DNA from: Deltaproteobacteria bacterium Ga0077539
GTDB taxonomy: Bacteria; Myxococcota_A; Polyangia; Polyangiales; Ga0077539
Length of the DNA: 44,143 nucleotides
Reading direction: 5' to 3'
Assembly: GCA_001465015.1 (NCBI GenBank)
Contig: LNEO01000166.1
Coordinates: 1 to 44,143, forward strand
Part shown: piece after piece, positions 15,717 to 25,562 of the stretch
How the letters are laid out: each line of letters opens with the position of its first letter
How positions within the stretch are numbered: position 1 is the stretch's first letter
Program-made: the position numbers and the translations under genes
Notes under the pieces: model-generated
Seen by the model: only the letters and a program-made list of their open reading frames with translations
Databases searched by the model: none
What the model was told of the DNA's origin: nothing

Positions 15717-16649
15717 TCAACCGTGGCGGATGCGCGGGTCGAGAAACGCGTAGGCGACGTCGCTCAGCAGGTTTCCGAGCTGGATCCCGAAGGAGCCGAA
15801 GATCACGCAGCCGACGATCACGGGCACATCGAGGCCCGAGACCGAGTCGAACGCGAGCCGACCGACGCCCGGCCACGCGAAGATCGACTCGGTCACGATG
15901 GCGCCTGTGAACAGCGCGCCAAAGGACAGTCCGAGCGAGGTGACGATCGGCAAGAGCGCGTTGCGCAGCGCGTGCTTCAAGACGATCACGCCTTCGCTCA
16001 GCCCCTTGGCGCGAGCGGTGCGGATGTACTCGGCCTGCAGGATTTCGACGAGCTCGTTGCGCGCGAGCCTCGCGTACGCGGCGGTGGACAACAGCGAGAT
16101 CGCGAGGGCCGGCAAGATCGCGTGATAGATGTGGTCGAGCCACGTCACGCCGTAGCCGCCGATGGGAAAGAGCCCGAGGTAGTACGCGAGCACGAGCAGA
16201 AAGACCTTGCCGGTGATGAAGGTCGGGAGGCTCATCGTGACGAACGCGCCGGCCATGATGGCGCTGTCGGTGCGCGTTCCCTTTCGGGCTGCGGCGAGCG
16301 CGCCGAGGGCGACGCCGACGATGACCTCGAAGGAGATCGACATCACCGCGAGCAGCATCGTCCTGGGAAATCGCTCGCCGATGAGCTGTGACACCGGCCG
16401 TCGATATCGGTACGACACGCCGAGGTCGCCCTTGACGAGCCGACCCATGTACCGCGCGTACTGGACGTACGTCGGCTGATCGAGGCCGTAGTAGCGACGG
16501 ACGTTCTCTCGGTCCCGCGCGTTGGCGCGCGGCCCGAGGATGGTCGCGACCGGGTCGCCGAGCTTGAGCGTCACGACGAAGGTGAGCGTCGAGACGGCCC
16601 AGATGATCGCGAGCGCCGCGAGCACTCTCCGAAGGATGAAGCTCGTCAT
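15717..16649 (-). CDS. Peptide/nickel-type ABC transporter permease (DppB-like)
   Basis: 310 residues with about six membrane helices. The N-terminus MTSFILRRVLAALAIIWAVS and the segment GLDQPTYVQYARYMGRLVKG with GDLGVSYRYRRPV are hallmarks of DppB/OppB permeases. The cytoplasmic EAA loop (YIRTARAKGLSEGVIVLKHA) that contacts the ATPase is intact. Its ATG overlaps the binding-protein stop (ATGA). It is the last gene of the hydrolase-permease-binding protein-permease series. The ATP-binding subunits are not in this window, so it must use a distant or shared one. Substrate unknown, probably peptide-like. Confidence 0.93.
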   Translation of the reverse strand: MTSFILRRVLAALAIIWAVSTLTFVVTLKLGDPVATILGPRANARDRENVRRYYGLDQPTYVQYARYMGRLVKGDLGVSYRYRRPVSQLIGERFPRTMLLAVMSISFEVIVGVALGALAAARKGTRTDSAIMAGAFVTMSLPTFITGKVFLLVLAYYLGLFPIGGYGVTWLDHIYHAILPALAISLLSTAAYARLARNELVEILQAEYIRTARAKGLSEGVIVLKHALRNALLPIVTSLGLSFGALFTGAIVTESIFAWPGVGRLAFDSVSGLDVPVIVGCVIFGSFGIQLGNLLSDVAYAFLDPRIRHG

Positions 16650-18346
16650 CGGCGCGCCTCCTGGACAAACGGTCGAAGTGGCAGATCGAGCCAGGTGTTG
16701 CGCTGGTCGTGGACGTACACAGGGCTGTACGCGCCGCGATGGACGTACGGCTGCTCGATCTCGATCCGCTGCGGGGTGAACATGAAGGCCCACGGAGCGT
16801 CGCGCACGACGATGCGCTCGGCCTCTTGGTACATGGCGATGCGCCGGGCGCGGTCGGGCTCGATGCGCGCGCGGTCGAGCAGCGCGTCGAGGGTGGGGTT
16901 GCGATAGAAGCTCTGGTTCTGCGCGTGCTCTTCCGTCGCGTTGCGCGAGTGAAACAGCGTGTCGATGAAGTTGCTCGGGTCGGGGAAGTCCATGTTCCAC
17001 CCCGAGTACGAGAGCGCGACGGCGCGGCGTCGCTGGGTCATCTCGAGAAAGACAGGAAAGCTGGCGAATTTCAGGCGAATGCGGATTCCTACGCGCGAGA
17101 GGTCCGCCTGCAAGAGCTGCCCGTACACGGCGGCCGCGGGCCCCTCGGTGAGCCACAAATCATGTTCGCCCGGCAGACCGTCGCGATAGCCGGCCTCGCG
17201 CAGCTCGGCGCGGGCGCGATCGGGGTTGTACTCGTGCGCTCCGGGGACGTTGGGGTCGTACCCTGGCAGGCCCGGCGGATAGAGCCCGCCCAACGGTCGA
17301 ATGCGGTAGTTGCGTGAGCGCGCGATCGCGTCACGATCGATCGCGAACGACAGGGCGCGCCGAACGTGAACGTTGTCGAACGGCGGCAGCTCGCAGTTGA
17401 TCGCCACGCCGTACATCGCGATGTCCGGCTTTCGCTCGATGAACGGGCGCCACGCGGGCTGCGATGTGAGCGAGAGGTAGTCCGCGGTGGTGAGGGCGTA
17501 GTCGTTGGCGTGGTCGAGGTCGGCGCGCTGAAAGCGCATGAACTGCAGGTGTCTCGCGAGCGAGAGCTCGTAGACGACTCCGTCGAGCAGCGGGCGACTG
17601 CTGTTCCAGTAGCGGGGATTGCGGCGCAGGACGACGCGCGAGCCGGCCTCCCAGCGCTCGAGCATGAACGGGCCGACGCCGATCGGGTTGCGGGCGAACT
17701 CGTCGTTGCCGACCCGCGCGACGTAGTCGACCGGCACGGGTGCAGAGAACGGCATCGCCATCGCGTTGAGAAACGTCTGGTCCGCCTGCGTGAGCCTGAA
17801 CACGATCGTGCGCGCGTCGGGCGTGGTGATGCCCGTGACGTGCGGCGCGCGGTGTTCGCCGAAGGCTTCGGCGCCCTCGATCAAGTGATAGAAGCTGGTG
17901 CCGGGGCAGGGGACTTTTTGCGGGTCGAGCATGCGCTCGAACGAGCGGACGAAGGCGCGGGAGTCGAGCGGCGTTCCGTCGCTGAACACCAGGTTGGGCC
18001 GCAGGACGAACGTGTACGTCTTGTGGTCAGCGCCGAGCTCGAAGCGCTCAGCGAGCATTGGGACCAGCTCGCCGGTCTGCGGGTCGTAGTCGAGCAGCGT
18101 GTCGTTGAGGTGACGGACGATGGCGGTCGAGAGCTCGTCGTACGCTTGCGCTGGGTCGAGCGTTCGGAGGTCTGTATCGAACGCGACGCGCAGCACCCCG
18201 CCGCGGCGCTCGGCGGTGCTTCCTGCCCCCGAAAATCGAGGCGTGGGGTAGGGGTCTCTGCACGCCGCCACGAGACTCGCGAGCGCTGCCAACGCCGCGA
18301 GCGCGATCCCTTCGAGCGCGCGCTCAGGCCTTGGGGTCGAGCGCAT
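16646..18346 (-). CDS. ABC transporter substrate-binding lipoprotein (SBP_bac_5, peptide type)
   Basis: 566 residues with a signal ending LVAAC (Cys29), so it is tethered on the outer face of the inner or in the outer membrane. The family pattern is clear: GGVLRVAFDTDLRTLDPAQA, LAERFELGADHKTYTFVLRP, SDGTPLDSRAFVRSFERMLD and the internal FNPIGVGPFMLE-like segment. It should deliver oligopeptides or similar ligands to the two flanking permeases. It overlaps dppC by 23 bp and dppB by 4 bp, so all three are translated from one message. The binding gene between the permeases differs from the more common binding-protein-first order. Confidence 0.93.
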   Translation of the reverse strand: MRSTPRPERALEGIALAALAALASLVAACRDPYPTPRFSGAGSTAERRGGVLRVAFDTDLRTLDPAQAYDELSTAIVRHLNDTLLDYDPQTGELVPMLAERFELGADHKTYTFVLRPNLVFSDGTPLDSRAFVRSFERMLDPQKVPCPGTSFYHLIEGAEAFGEHRAPHVTGITTPDARTIVFRLTQADQTFLNAMAMPFSAPVPVDYVARVGNDEFARNPIGVGPFMLERWEAGSRVVLRRNPRYWNSSRPLLDGVVYELSLARHLQFMRFQRADLDHANDYALTTADYLSLTSQPAWRPFIERKPDIAMYGVAINCELPPFDNVHVRRALSFAIDRDAIARSRNYRIRPLGGLYPPGLPGYDPNVPGAHEYNPDRARAELREAGYRDGLPGEHDLWLTEGPAAAVYGQLLQADLSRVGIRIRLKFASFPVFLEMTQRRRAVALSYSGWNMDFPDPSNFIDTLFHSRNATEEHAQNQSFYRNPTLDALLDRARIEPDRARRIAMYQEAERIVVRDAPWAFMFTPQRIEIEQPYVHRGAYSPVYVHDQRNTWLDLPLRPFVQEARR

Positions 18347-19199
18347 CGCGCAGTCCCTCGCCGAGCAGGTTGAAGGCCACGACCGTGGTGGTGATCGCGA
18401 GTCCAGGAATCGCGAGCAGCCTCGGGACCGATCGCATGAGCGGGTCGCTCTCTTGGAGCATCGAGCCCCACGAGCTGGTGGGCGGGACGACGCCGACGCC
18501 GAGGTAGCTGAGCACGCTCTCGACGATGATCATCTCCGCGACCAGGGTGGTGCAGAGCACGATCACCAGCGACAAGACGTTGGGCAGGATGTGCCTGACG
18601 ATGATGCGCCCGTGCGACGCGCCGAGCGCCCTCGCGGCCACGACGAACTCGAGCGAGCGGAGCTGCATCGTGCGCGCGCGCACTTGCCTGGCGAGGCCCG
18701 TCCAGCTGAGAAATCCAAGGACGAGAAAGAGCACCCAAATCCCAGGTTTCGCGACGATCTTGTTGATCGCCATGCACACGAGCAGAAACGGAAAGGACAG
18801 CAGCACGTCGACCGAGCGCATCAGCACGCTGTCTGTCCACCCGCCGAAATAGCCGGACACGACGCCGATGGACGTCCCCACGAGCGCGAGCAAGAGCGTG
18901 GCGGCGAGCGCGACCGCGAGCGAGACCCGTCCGCCGTAGAGCAAGCGCGACATCTCGCAGCGGCCCAGCGGATCGGCGCCGAGCGGAAACTGTCGATCCG
19001 GCCCGATGGGAACACCAGCGCCCGAGAGCGTCCGCTCTTTGAACGGCGTGTCCGGGTCGTGCGGCGCCAGGACCGGCGCGAACAGCGCCACGATGGCGAT
19101 ACACAAAACGATGATGGCGCCGACGAGCGCGCCTCGGTTGCGCTTGAAGCGCTTCCACGCGCGACCGTCAGGAGAAGACAGCGATTCGGTCATGCTCAC
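18324..19199 (-). CDS. Peptide/nickel-type ABC transporter permease (DppC-like)
   Basis: 291 residues with a cytoplasmic N-terminus (WKRFKRNRGALVGAIIVL), typical of DppC/OppC, and about six helices. The HPLGADPLGRCEMSRLL-like segment (here FPLGADPLGRCEMSRLLYGG) and the EAA loop FVVAARALGASHGRIIVRHI are present. It pairs with the DppB-like permease to form the membrane channel. A start two codons later is possible. It lies 41 bp downstream of the alpha/beta hydrolase gene on the same strand, so they may share a transcript. Confidence 0.93.
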   Translation of the reverse strand: MSMTESLSSPDGRAWKRFKRNRGALVGAIIVLCIAIVALFAPVLAPHDPDTPFKERTLSGAGVPIGPDRQFPLGADPLGRCEMSRLLYGGRVSLAVALAATLLLALVGTSIGVVSGYFGGWTDSVLMRSVDVLLSFPFLLVCMAINKIVAKPGIWVLFLVLGFLSWTGLARQVRARTMQLRSLEFVVAARALGASHGRIIVRHILPNVLSLVIVLCTTLVAEMIIVESVLSYLGVGVVPPTSSWGSMLQESDPLMRSVPRLLAIPGLAITTTVVAFNLLGEGLRDALDPKA

Positions 19200-19240
19200 G
19201 GGCTCTGCAACACTCGCCGCGAGCGTACCGAATTACCAGG

Positions 19241-20071
19241 TCAACCGCTGAAGTGTTCGAGCAAGAGCGACGCTGTGCGCTCGGGCTGCTCTTCGGCGGG
19301 GGCGTGTCCGCAGCCCGGCAGCGTGTGCAGCTGCGAGCCCAGGATGTCCCGCGAGAGCCGCTGCGCGAGCGAAACGGGAAACATCGGGTCGAGCTCGCCC
19401 CAGAGGATCAACGTCGGCGCCTTCACGCGCGTGACCTTCGGCACGAGCGACGTCAGGTCCGTCGCCGCGGTGAACGCGCGGTACGCGGCTTCGCGGGCCT
19501 CGGGACGGTCGAAGCAGCGGTAGAAGTAGTCGAGGTCCGCCTCGTCCATCTTGAATCCTGGTGCGTACACGCTGTTCTTGAAGTAGTCCCTGAAGATCAG
19601 CTTGTTGTAGACCGTCTTGAAGATGAACGGGCCGATCCCCGGCGTCTGCACGAGGCGCGCGGTGAACGGCGGCTTGAACGGGTAGGAGACGGAGTTGATC
19701 ACCGCGAGTCGATCGACTCGATCGGGGTGATCCGCCGCGAGGGTCATGGCGATGGCGCCGCCCATCGAGTGCCCGCAGATGTGGGCGCGCGGTGCGTCGA
19801 TGCCGGCCATCAAGTCGAGCAGGGTGTCGGCGAAGCCTTCGCGCGAATAGTTGTATTCGGGCGGCTTTTCGCTCTCACCGAAGCCGGGCAGGTCCGGCAC
19901 GATGAGCCGAAACTTCTTGCTGAGGGCGGGCACGATGCGGTGCCACTCGCGGCCCGAGACGAGGTAGCCATGGACGAGGATGAGCAGCGGGCCGGAGCCA
20001 ATTTCGCTGTATCGAATGCGCACGCCACGGACCAGCAGGTCGTGATGCGCGAGGCTTTCGGAGGAGGTCAC
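19241..20071 (-). CDS. Alpha/beta hydrolase
   Basis: 276 residues from a GTG at 20071, chosen because no ATG occurs near the domain start and upstream codons look unrelated. The oxyanion strand ILVHGYLVSGREW, nucleophile elbow GHSMGG (Ser102), acid LWGELDPMFP and catalytic His in GCGHAPAEEQ are all present, so it should be active. The closest by feel are esterase/C-C hydrolase types. It has no signal, so it acts in the cytoplasm. It is divergent from arsS (76 bp between starts) and probably first in the transporter operon. Substrate unknown. Confidence 0.88.
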   Translation of the reverse strand: MTSSESLAHHDLLVRGVRIRYSEIGSGPLLILVHGYLVSGREWHRIVPALSKKFRLIVPDLPGFGESEKPPEYNYSREGFADTLLDLMAGIDAPRAHICGHSMGGAIAMTLAADHPDRVDRLAVINSVSYPFKPPFTARLVQTPGIGPFIFKTVYNKLIFRDYFKNSVYAPGFKMDEADLDYFYRCFDRPEAREAAYRAFTAATDLTSLVPKVTRVKAPTLILWGELDPMFPVSLAQRLSRDILGSQLHTLPGCGHAPAEEQPERTASLLLEHFSG

Positions 20072-20147
20072 TGCGGGGGAGGGTAACGAAAGTGCACGTC
20101 GCGACGAAAGGGCAACGAAACCATTGTTACCGTTCGCGGCGTAATCT

Positions 20148-21197
20148 ATGGCGCGGCGCCGCGATCGGCAGAGCGCTGCGAGCGGCAAAGCAGGCGAAGA
20201 TGAGGAGATTCCGTTGAGCGTGCAACTTCCAGTGCTGCGGGGCGGCGACGACCGCTTCGCGCGACGCGTGAAGAGCGCTCGCGGAGCGGTGCTTCGCGCG
20301 GGCCCGGTCAGCACGCTGCAGGTCAACGTCGGCAAGGTGTGCAATCAGGCTTGCAAGCACTGCCACGTCGACGCCGGGCCCGCGAGGACCGAGGCCATCG
20401 ACGAGCGCACGGCCCGGGCGTGTCTCGACGTGCTCGAGCGCGGGCGGATCGGCACGCTGGACCTGACCGGCGGGGCGCCGGAGCTCAACGCCAACTGCCG
20501 GTGGATGGTCGAGCGCGCGCGGGCCCTCGGCGCGAAGGTCATCGTCCGACACAACCTGACGGTGCAGTTCGAGCCCGGACAGTCGGATCTACCGGAGTTC
20601 TTCGCGGCCAACGACGTCGAGGTGGTCTCGTCGCTCCCTCACTTCGACGCGAGCGCCGCCGATCGCCAGCGGGGCGCGGGCGTCTTCGACAAGAGCATCG
20701 AGGCGATCCGAAGGCTCAACGCCGTCGGCTACGGCTTCGGCGATCCCGCGCGGGTCCTGGCGCTCGTGCACAACCCGGTGGGGGCGTTTCTTCCGGGCTC
20801 GCAGCGAGCGCTCGAGGCGCAGTACCGCGACGAGCTCGACCGACGGCACGGCGTCCGATTCGACGCGCTGTACGTGATCACGAACATGTCGATCCGTCGC
20901 TTCAAGAGCTGGCTCGAGAGGACCGGGCAGCGCGAAGAGTACGAGCAGGCGCTCGAGGACGCGTTCAACCCTTCGACGATCGACTCGCTGATGTGCAAGA
21001 GCACGCTGAGCGTGTCGTGGGACGGGGGCCTGTACGACTGCGATTTCAATCAAATGCTCGAGCTTCGCGCGGAGGGCGCGCCGACGATCTTCGACGTCGA
21101 CCTCGAGGCGCTCGAAGGCAGGCGAATCGCGACCGGCGATCACTGCTTCGGCTGCACAGCGGGCAGCGGATCGAGCTGCGGCGGCCAGCTCACTTGA
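20148..21197 (+). CDS. arsS: Arsenosugar biosynthesis radical SAM protein ArsS
   Basis: 349 residues. The radical-SAM cluster motif is CNQACKHCHVD (Cys65, Cys69, Cys72) after TLQVNVGK. Further ArsS features are TGGAPELN, the NPVGAFLPGSQRALE segment, YVITNMSIRRF, WDGGLYDCDFNQML and the C-terminal CFGCTAGSGSSC that binds extra Fe-S clusters. ArsS adds a deoxyadenosyl-derived group to dimethylarsenite when making arsenosugars. It normally works after the methyltransferase ArsM, which is not in this window. Some family members carry selenocysteine in the motif; this one has Cys. The assignment is by motif and is good. Confidence 0.92.
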   Translation: MARRRDRQSAASGKAGEDEEIPLSVQLPVLRGGDDRFARRVKSARGAVLRAGPVSTLQVNVGKVCNQACKHCHVDAGPARTEAIDERTARACLDVLERGRIGTLDLTGGAPELNANCRWMVERARALGAKVIVRHNLTVQFEPGQSDLPEFFAANDVEVVSSLPHFDASAADRQRGAGVFDKSIEAIRRLNAVGYGFGDPARVLALVHNPVGAFLPGSQRALEAQYRDELDRRHGVRFDALYVITNMSIRRFKSWLERTGQREEYEQALEDAFNPSTIDSLMCKSTLSVSWDGGLYDCDFNQMLELRAEGAPTIFDVDLEALEGRRIATGDHCFGCTAGSGSSCGGQLT

Positions 21198-21226
21198 ATG
21201 TGTGAGCTCGATAGCGCTGCGTTGGT

Positions 21227-22375
21227 CTAGAGCTCGGGTCGCGCGGCGCCCGTCGCGCGCAGCGGCGCTCCGTCGAAGGTGAACTCTCGTCGGTCTACGC
21301 CGCGCAAGAGGATGGTCGCGCGCTGGGTGGGGCGCGGGTCGAGCATCTCGCCGCCGACGGCGATCACGAGCGAGCCAGCGCTCGCGCCGTGCACCGCGTG
21401 AAGGGCGTCGCGGGTGACCGTCGAGGGCGGGCGATAGAAGCTCGCGCCAGCGTAGGCGAGGGTCGTCCCGTTGTTTCCCACGACGAACGCGCGGTCGGCG
21501 CGATGGACCCAGACGCCGCTCATCCCGGGAATCTCGTCGCTGATCGGGTCGAGCGTCCAGGCGCCAGCCGCGCTTCGATGAAGGACGCGCCCGACCCCGA
21601 CGCCGCCGACGGCGATGCACCGTTCGCCCGCGCTCGCGCAGGACACCGTAAAAATCGTGTCGTCCCCTCCCAGCGGCGGGACGCTCTCTTCGACCCACGA
21701 ATTCGAGCCCGTCGCGCGGCGCAGGACGATCCCTCGCGCGCCGACCACCAACGTCGCGTCGCCGACGGCCGCCACCTTGAAGAGGTTTTCGCTCTGGGCG
21801 CGGGCGGGGATGGTGGCCCTGCGAAACGTCGTGCCGTCGTACTCGAGCAGGACGCCTTTGGTGCCGTCGGGCGCCGCCGAGCCGCCGACGAAGACGACGT
21901 CGGTCGGCGAGCGAGCGAAGGCGCCCCACAGCGTCGGCGCGCCCATCGGAAAATCCAGCCCCAGTTGAATCTGTGTGCAGCCGCGGCCCTCTTCGAAGCG
22001 GAGCACCGTGCCGTTCTCGCCGCTCGCGAAGACGACGTTGTCCACGGCGTGCACCCACCAGAGCACCGACGGGCTGCGGCACACGGTCTCGAATCGACCG
22101 TTCTCGTAGCGGACGAGGCGCCCGATCGCCGATCGGTCCGGCGCCATGGCGGGATCGACGCCGACGAGGCCGCCGACGAGGTAGGCCCTCGTTCCTTCGC
22201 GGTTGACCCAGGTGGACAACAGCGCGCCGCCAGGAATCGCAGCGAGCGCCGAGAACACGTCCGTCGGCGGCGGGCCGCACGACGCTGCGCCGGCCGCTCC
22301 GAGCAGCGCCACGATCGCGACAGGCGCGACCGGCGCGACTGGCGCGCGCGGAATCACTCCGCGTCGAGGTCGCAT
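21227..22375 (-). CDS. Exported lipoprotein with beta-propeller-like repeats
   Basis: 382 residues from ATG 22375. The N-terminus is basic, then a Pro-Val-Ala run and an AASC lipobox (Cys33). Repeating short strand blocks follow ([68 protein letters not shown]), the pattern of myxobacterial photosystem-II-stability/propeller-like lipoproteins that carry (D/N)xVVFVGG motifs. No active site is evident. It overlaps the 3' end of bioB by 22 bp, so it is probably in the bioB transcript. It converges on arsS across 29 bp. A role in biotin metabolism is not implied. Confidence 0.82.
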   Translation of the reverse strand: MRPRRGVIPRAPVAPVAPVAIVALLGAAGAASCGPPPTDVFSALAAIPGGALLSTWVNREGTRAYLVGGLVGVDPAMAPDRSAIGRLVRYENGRFETVCRSPSVLWWVHAVDNVVFASGENGTVLRFEEGRGCTQIQLGLDFPMGAPTLWGAFARSPTDVVFVGGSAAPDGTKGVLLEYDGTTFRRATIPARAQSENLFKVAAVGDATLVVGARGIVLRRATGSNSWVEESVPPLGGDDTIFTVSCASAGERCIAVGGVGVGRVLHRSAAGAWTLDPISDEIPGMSGVWVHRADRAFVVGNNGTTLAYAGASFYRPPSTVTRDALHAVHGASAGSLVIAVGGEMLDPRPTQRATILLRGVDRREFTFDGAPLRATGAARPEL

Positions 22376-23430
22376 GAAGCGCAGCTCCCGGCGCCGGACT
22401 CCCCGTGGGCAAAGCGATGGGCCGCGTCGGTTGCGTTGATTTCTTGGGCCTCGCTCGACGCATCGACGTGCGTCGGTCCCGTGGCGCGCAGCCCGGCGTC
22501 GCGCAGCAGCTGCGCGTCTTCGTCGGCCTCGGGGTTGGGCGTCGTGAGCAGCTTTTCTCCGTAGAAAATCGAGTTGGCGCCGGCCATGAAGCACAACAGC
22601 TGCCCCTCGCGCGAGAGCCTCGTGCGGCCCGCAGAGAGGCGCACCGTGCTCTTGGGCATCATGATTCGCGCCGTCGCGACCATGCGCACGAGCTCGAGGG
22701 GGTCGACCGGCTTCTGCGCTTCGAGCGGCGTTCCCTCGACGGCGACGAGCGTATTGATCGGAACCGAGTCGGGGTGCGGCGTCATGTTCGCGAGCGTCAC
22801 GAGCATCGCGACGCGATCGCGCTTGGCCTCACCCATCCCGATGATGCCTCCGCAGCACACGCCGATGCCCGCGGAGCGGACGTTCTCGAGGGTCCGCAGT
22901 CGATCGTCGTACGTGCGCGTCTGAATGATCGAGCCGTAGAACTCTTTCGACGTGTCGAGGTTGTGGTTGTACATGTCGAGGCCGGCGCTCTTGAGCCGCT
23001 TTGCCTGCTCGGACGACAGCATCCCGAGCGTGCAGCACGCCTCCATCCCGATCTCTTTGACGCCCTTGACCATGTCGACGACGCGGTCGAACGCCGGGCC
23101 GTCCTTCACCTCGCGCCAGGCAGCGCCCATGCAGAACCGCGTCGCGCCCTTGGCCTTCGCCGCGCGGGCGCGGGATACGACCTCGTCGATCCCGAGCATG
23201 CGCTCGGCGCCCACGGCGGTGTCGTACTTGGACGACTGCGGGCAGTACGCGCAGTCCTCCGGGCAGCCGCCGGTCTTGACCGAGAGCAGCGTCGCGAGCT
23301 GCACGGCGTCGGGCTCGTGATGGTCCCGGTGCGCGCTCTGCGCGCGAAACAAAAGAGTCATGAGCGGCAGCTCGTGGATCGCGAGCGCGTCTTTGACGGT
23401 CCAGTCGTGGCGAGTCGTGTCGTTGCTCAT
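22354..23430 (-). CDS. bioB: Biotin synthase BioB
   Basis: 358 residues starting [10 protein letters not shown] (other upstream codons read poorly). The radical-SAM [4Fe-4S] ligands are in [16 protein letters not shown] (Cys56, Cys60, Cys63). The [2Fe-2S] region includes [19 protein letters not shown] and STVRLSAGR with the unusual Arg ligand. It inserts sulfur into dethiobiotin to give biotin. The C-terminus has an extra short extension, [11 protein letters not shown], beyond the conserved domain. The start is 86 bp from the divergent Ser/Thr-kinase start. No other bio genes are present in the window. Confidence 0.96.
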   Translation of the reverse strand: MSNDTTRHDWTVKDALAIHELPLMTLLFRAQSAHRDHHEPDAVQLATLLSVKTGGCPEDCAYCPQSSKYDTAVGAERMLGIDEVVSRARAAKAKGATRFCMGAAWREVKDGPAFDRVVDMVKGVKEIGMEACCTLGMLSSEQAKRLKSAGLDMYNHNLDTSKEFYGSIIQTRTYDDRLRTLENVRSAGIGVCCGGIIGMGEAKRDRVAMLVTLANMTPHPDSVPINTLVAVEGTPLEAQKPVDPLELVRMVATARIMMPKSTVRLSAGRTRLSREGQLLCFMAGANSIFYGEKLLTTPNPEADEDAQLLRDAGLRATGPTHVDASSEAQEINATDAAHRFAHGESGAGSCASCDLDAE

Positions 23431-23516
23431 CGGCGCGCGCACGATAGCGCAACCAACCCCGCGCGTGGGAGCGATCGCGCGTGGCGAGCGACTCGGGTGG
23501 TACACTCGCCGCGGCG

Positions 23517-25562
23517 ATGAGCGAGGAGATCCCAGCGACGAGGGCACCGGTCGACGCCCTGTGGTCGGCGCACGGGTTGGACCGCGCCGTCGCGCCGCTC
23601 GCGCCGGACGCCACGATCACCGCGCGCACGCTGGGTCGCTCAGCGACGACGGACGCGATCGGCAGCGACGTCACGGTCCTCGCGAGCGCCCCGCCCTCGT
23701 CGGACGCCGCGTCGGTCGCCGCGCACTCGTCCGATGATCCGTATGCGCATTTGCCGGTCATTTCACTGGCGGTGACCGCGGGCGACCCCGCCCTCGCGGG
23801 CGCGGTCGTGCTCGCCCAGACGAGCGCGGACCTCGAGGCCCGCCGCGTGCTCGGCGAGGGAGGGATGGGGCGCGTCTTGCTCGCGAGGCAGCGCTCGCTC
23901 GCGCGCGACGTCGCCGTCAAGGTCGTCAAGCCCGAGGTCCAAGCCGGGGACGTCGTGCAATCGCTCGTGTCCGAGGCGCTCCTCACGGGCGCGCTCGAGC
24001 ATCCGAACATTATTCCCGTCCACGCGCTCGGCCGCGACGCGCACGGCCGCCCGATGCTCGTGATGAAGCGAATCGAGGGAACGTCGTGGCGCAACGTCCT
24101 TCGCGACCCGGCGCACCCCATGTGGAGCGCGCTCGTCGAGCGCTCGGGAGACCGGCTCGTCGCGTCGATCGAAGTGCTCATGGCCGTGTGCAACGCGGTG
24201 CACTTCGCCCACGCGCGTGGCGTGATCCACCGCGATATCAAGCCCGAAAACGTGATGCTCGGCGCGTACGGCGAGGTCTACCTCGTCGACTGGGGGATCG
24301 CCGTGCGCCTCGGCGACCGCACGTCGAAGGGGCTCGTCGGCACCCCGTCGTACATGGCTCCCGAGATGCTCGACGGAGACGCGTCCCGCGTCGACGCCCG
24401 GACCGATGTGTTCTTGCTCGGCGCGACGCTGCACGAGGTGCTCACCGGCGAGCCGCGACACGGCGGGGCGACCCTCTACGAGGTGATCGTGCGCGCGTAC
24501 GACAGCGCCGCGTTCGAGTACGGGTCCGACGTTCCATCGGAGCTCGCGGCGCTCGCCAACGAGAGCTGCGCGAAGGACGCCGCGGATCGTCCGAAGTCCG
24601 CCGAGCAGTTTCGCTGTCGGCTCGCGGAGTGGCTGCGTCATCGAGGTTCGAGCGAGCTTGCGCGGGCCACGGCGATCCGCGCGCGGGCGCTGAACGCCGC
24701 GGGCGCGCCGACCGACAGAGCCGCGTTCGATCGGCTCGCGACGGAGTGTCGGTTCGGCTTCACCGAGGCGCTGCGACAGTGGCCCGAGAACCAGGGCGCG
24801 CGCGACGGGCTCACCTCGTGCCTTCGCGCGATCGTGCGAGTCGAGCTCGACGCAGAGAACATCGCGGGCGCCAGATCGCTGCTCGACGAGCTCGCGGCCA
24901 TGGGCGCGCCGGACGAAGCGCTCGAAGAGGAGTATCGCGCGGTGTCCGTCCGGGTTCGCGCCCGAGCCCGAGACGCCGATCGCGCGCGCGCGGTGTTGAA
25001 CGACCTCGACGATCGCGTGGCCTACCGAGAGCGCTCCATCGTGCTCTTGGTGATCGGCGCCTTCGCCGTCATTCTGCTGCTCTTGACCACGGTTCGCGGT
25101 GGGATCGCCTGGCTCACGGTGCGGGACGCCGCGCACTTCGGCACGGTGCTCTCTGTGGTCACGGTCACGACGCTGATCGCCTTGCGGCGATCGATCCTGG
25201 CCAACGAGTTCAATCGTCGTGTGACCGCGATCGTCGCGCTCTCCATCGGCGCGATGACCGTGCACCGCTGGGTCGCGTTCGCGCGGGGCGACGGCAACCT
25301 CGCCCACGTCCTCAGCGACGACCTCTTCATCGTCGCGGTCGTTTTGGCGCTCGGGGCCGTCACGGTTCGACGCTGGTTCGCGACGCCTGCGGCGGTGATG
25401 CTCCTCACGGCGACGTGCATGTACGCGTCTCCGAGGCACGCCAACGTGCTCTTCGCGATCGGCCCGATCACCGCGACGGTCTTTGCGTACTTCGCGCAGC
25501 GCCGCGACCTCACCGAGGGCGACGCGTCGCGCCCCGCGCAGGAGCCCACGGAGCAACGATGA
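23517..25562 (+). CDS. Membrane-anchored Ser/Thr protein kinase
   Basis: 681 residues from ATG 23517; a GTG at 23481 is in frame. A low-complexity N-terminus of about 100 residues precedes a Hanks-type kinase domain: glycine loop LGEGGMGRV (112-120), Lys135 in VAVK, catalytic HRDIKPEN (238-245), magnesium motif DWG (in place of DFG) at 258-260 and GTPSYMAPE. After a helical linker the C-terminal third has about six membrane helices (from about 515). The kinase thus faces the cytoplasm. Its stop overlaps the ATG of the SctN-like ATPase gene as ATGA, suggesting the two proteins work together. The ligand is unknown. Confidence 0.93.
   Translation: MSEEIPATRAPVDALWSAHGLDRAVAPLAPDATITARTLGRSATTDAIGSDVTVLASAPPSSDAASVAAHSSDDPYAHLPVISLAVTAGDPALAGAVVLAQTSADLEARRVLGEGGMGRVLLARQRSLARDVAVKVVKPEVQAGDVVQSLVSEALLTGALEHPNIIPVHALGRDAHGRPMLVMKRIEGTSWRNVLRDPAHPMWSALVERSGDRLVASIEVLMAVCNAVHFAHARGVIHRDIKPENVMLGAYGEVYLVDWGIAVRLGDRTSKGLVGTPSYMAPEMLDGDASRVDARTDVFLLGATLHEVLTGEPRHGGATLYEVIVRAYDSAAFEYGSDVPSELAALANESCAKDAADRPKSAEQFRCRLAEWLRHRGSSELARATAIRARALNAAGAPTDRAAFDRLATECRFGFTEALRQWPENQGARDGLTSCLRAIVRVELDAENIAGARSLLDELAAMGAPDEALEEEYRAVSVRVRARARDADRARAVLNDLDDRVAYRERSIVLLVIGAFAVILLLLTTVRGGIAWLTVRDAAHFGTVLSVVTVTTLIALRRSILANEFNRRVTAIVALSIGAMTVHRWVAFARGDGNLAHVLSDDLFIVAVVLALGAVTVRRWFATPAAVMLLTATCMYASPRHANVLFAIGPITATVFAYFAQRRDLTEGDASRPAQEPTEQR

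Noticed and set aside
21204..21235. Paired GAGCTC hexamers as a terminator between arsS and the propeller lipoprotein
   Set aside because: A 6-7 bp stem with a 20-nt loop and no T-run is too weak to call.
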